From Chryseobacterium lathyri (lineage in GTDB: Bacteria > Bacteroidota > Bacteroidia > Flavobacteriales > Weeksellaceae), in contig NZ_QNFY01000011.1 in assembly GCF_003290185.1 (NCBI RefSeq), positions 62,001 to 126,000 of the forward strand: 64,000 nucleotides of DNA, read 5' to 3'. The notes below the pieces were generated by a model. The model saw only the letters and a list, made by a program, of their open reading frames with translations, was not told the origin of the DNA and did not search any database. The translations under genes were made by a program, and so were the position numbers. Positions 62,707 through 64,000 of the stretch are shown piece by piece (position 1 is the stretch's first letter; each line of letters starts with the position of its first letter).

Positions 62707-62844
62707 GATGTTTTGAAAAATACTATAACCGATTGATCTGTCTTTAGATAATCAATTATAAAAGATTGGAAATTTAATTTTAAAGCACAGGTATCCGATA
62801 TCAGCGTTGATATGAATACTATGAAACCTAATGATACTTAAAAA

Positions 62845-63144
62845 TTAAGCTTCCGGAGGCGGAGAAAATATGGTAAGTAGCGGCGACAGATGAAAGGAAT
62901 CATCTATCAGCTCAAAAGATACCCCCTGAAGATCAGGCTCGGAAAACTTCACGTAATCGAATACGTCCAAAGTTTTCGGAAGGGTCTTTTCGTAAACAAT
63001 AAAGGATGATGGGTGAGAATGTGGTTCTTCTTCATTGATGATTACATTGGTCCTTGCTATATCCCAGCCTGCAACCGCAGCAATGCCCGGCAGTGCTGTG
63101 AAGTTTAGGAAGAAGGTCAATACAATAATACTCCAGAATTTCAT
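62845..63144 (-). CDS. Small secreted protein in the carbonic anhydrase-SulP operon
   Basis: The 99-residue protein has a signal peptide (MKFWSIIVLTFFLNFTALPG, then IAAVAGWDI). The mature part has NEEEPHSHPSSFIVYEKT, DVFDYVKFSEPDLQGVSFEL and a Pro-rich end (SPLLTIFSPPPEA). The glutamate-histidine cluster EEEPHSHP could bind zinc or another metal. No family was recognised. It sits between carbonic anhydrase 1 (22-base gap) and the SulP gene (138-base gap) on the same strand. Possibly a periplasmic partner for zinc or bicarbonate; inferred from context. Confidence 0.6.
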   Translation of the reverse strand: MKFWSIIVLTFFLNFTALPGIAAVAGWDIARTNVIINEEEPHSHPSSFIVYEKTLPKTLDVFDYVKFSEPDLQGVSFELIDDSFHLSPLLTIFSPPPEA

Positions 63145-63165
63145 CTTACATTCATTTTAGAAAAA

Positions 63166-63834
63166 CTAATCTGTTTTTCTGCTCATTACCCAATCAGAAC
63201 TTGTAAGGTTGTAGATTTTTTGGATGTCTTTCAGAATTTTCTCGAAATCAATTTCCAAATCAATGATCTTACCTGTTCTAAGGTCAAATACCCAGCCATG
63301 TACAATAGGATATTCATCTATGATGTATCTTTCCTGTACGCAGGCCATTTTAATCACGTTGATGCACTGCTCCTGAACATTCAGTTCTACAAGTTTGTCA
63401 TAACGTTTTCCTTCATCTTCGATAGCGTCTAATTCAGTCTGGTGCAATCTGTAAACATCACGGATGTTCCTTAACCAAGGGTTTAATAACCCAAGATCCT
63501 GAGGAGTCATCGCTGCTTTTACTCCGCCACAGTTGTAGTGTCCGCATACGATAATGTGTTTTACTTTAAGGTGTTCTACAGCATATTGAATCACCGCTGT
63601 GGAGCTCATGTCTAAAGTATTTACAACATTAGCAATGTTTCTGTGGACAAAAACTTCTCCAGGTTTTGCACCCATAATCTCTTCCGCTGTAGCTCTGCTG
63701 TCTGAACATCCGATATATAAATAATCAGGATTCTGAGTTTTTGCCAGCTCGTGAAAGAATTCCGGGTCTTGTGAAATTTTAGACTCTACCCATTTTCTGT
63801 TGTTTTCGAAAATAATTTCGTACGACTGTGACAT
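63166..63834 (-). CDS. Beta-class carbonic anhydrase (first copy)
   Basis: The 222-residue enzyme starts at ATG 63834 (MSQSYEIIFENNRKWVESKI); an upstream frame would add 21 non-conserved residues. Zinc ligands are Cys43 (IGCSDSRA, with Asp45-Arg47), His99 and Cys102 (CGHYNCGG). The sequence is of the plant/bacterial Can type (VFVHRNIANVVN). It is the first gene of the presumed operon with the small secreted protein, SulP and carbonic anhydrase 2. A possible -7 box TATTTTTG is at 63919-63926 on the minus strand. Confidence 0.93.
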   Translation of the reverse strand: MSQSYEIIFENNRKWVESKISQDPEFFHELAKTQNPDYLYIGCSDSRATAEEIMGAKPGEVFVHRNIANVVNTLDMSSTAVIQYAVEHLKVKHIIVCGHYNCGGVKAAMTPQDLGLLNPWLRNIRDVYRLHQTELDAIEDEGKRYDKLVELNVQEQCINVIKMACVQERYIIDEYPIVHGWVFDLRTGKIIDLEIDFEKILKDIQKIYNLTSSDWVMSRKTD

Positions 63835-63918
63835 AATTTTAAAAATTAAAAAAGGTTTATAATTATTTATTTCGTTTAAATTATTTTCAAATTTCAATAG
63901 ATTAAATCAATAATTATG

Positions 63919-63926
63919 CAAAAATA
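63919..63926 (-). promoter_or_regulatory. -7 box of carbonic anhydrase operon
   Basis: TATTTTTG on the minus strand, about 85 bases before ATG 63834; no clear -33. The rest of the window end (63898-64000) holds no gene. Confidence 0.4.
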
Positions 63927-64000
63927 TAATTTTTGCCGAAAAAGCAGCTACTTTTAACAAAATTTAATATTAAAATATGCTTAAAATCATGTTTAAAATG

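Noticed and set aside
1..64000. tRNA, rRNA, prophage or integrated plasmid
   Set aside because: No cloverleaf-like or rRNA-like segments, integrase, phage structural or conjugation genes were seen; the GIGT-type proteins resemble tail spikes only in their head motif.

Overview
The window is a low-GC chromosomal segment of a member of the Bacteroidota, most likely class Flavobacteriia and close to Chryseobacterium (Weeksellaceae). The evidence is the recurrent Bacteroidota -7 promoter box TANNTTTG, the lack of clear Shine-Dalgarno sites, proteins with C-terminal type IX secretion (T9SS) type B sorting domains, TonB-dependent receptors, an XrtF exosortase, and lineage-restricted families (DUF4293, DUF5689, DUF6146, DUF6702). 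The genus is inferred from family resemblance, not from a database search. No rRNA, tRNA, CRISPR array, complete insertion sequence or prophage was seen.

Layout. 1-5.8 kb: end of an LptF/G permease, birA, then a co-directional run rsfS-ftsH-LUD protein-cdsA-psd (ribosome silencing, membrane protein quality control, phosphatidylethanolamine synthesis). 5.8-7.9 kb: a small AT-rich accessory patch with two overlapping HTH genes and a membrane-anchored LuxR-type regulator. 8-16.8 kb: housekeeping genes including an MsbA-like exporter, a secreted M28 peptidase, Rho with a long Asn/Gln-rich disordered insert, and superoxide dismutase. 15.6-21.3 kb: a secreted nuclease/phosphatase-fold enzyme divergent from a TonB receptor and a DUF5689 lipoprotein. 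22-25.3 kb: a co-directional cluster of AmgK-like kinase, RapZ C-domain protein, MurU-like nucleotidyltransferase and LOG protein, which looks like cell-wall sugar salvage. 25.5-26.5 kb: XrtF and its partner. 26.5-35.1 kb: CDF transporter, asd, small membrane protein, a large TonB receptor, nadC-nadB and a nitroreductase. 35.2-46.9 kb: four large T9SS cargo paralogs flanking rnhA-dnaB. 47-51.2 kb: MFS transporter, lipoproteins, a GH3-family adenylase and a small basic repeat protein. 51.5-54.9 kb: mfd. 55.2-59.7 kb: three tandem secreted paralogs followed by two related lipoproteins. 59.7-60.3 kb: pth. 60.4-63.8 kb: two beta-carbonic anhydrases around a SulP transporter and a small secreted protein, a likely bicarbonate handling operon.

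The most interesting points are: (1) the four T9SS paralogs appear to be mosaics, because their N-terminal halves pair up one way and their C-terminal halves pair the other way around rnhA-dnaB; (2) DnaB ends in an acidic tail resembling the SSB C-terminal tip, and its neighbour RNase HI keeps the residues that bind that tip in E. coli; (3) a stand-alone RapZ C-domain lies inside a MurU/AmgK-like salvage cluster; (4) Rho carries a phase-separation-type low-complexity insert; (5) there is a tandem array of trimer-like secreted proteins of unknown role.
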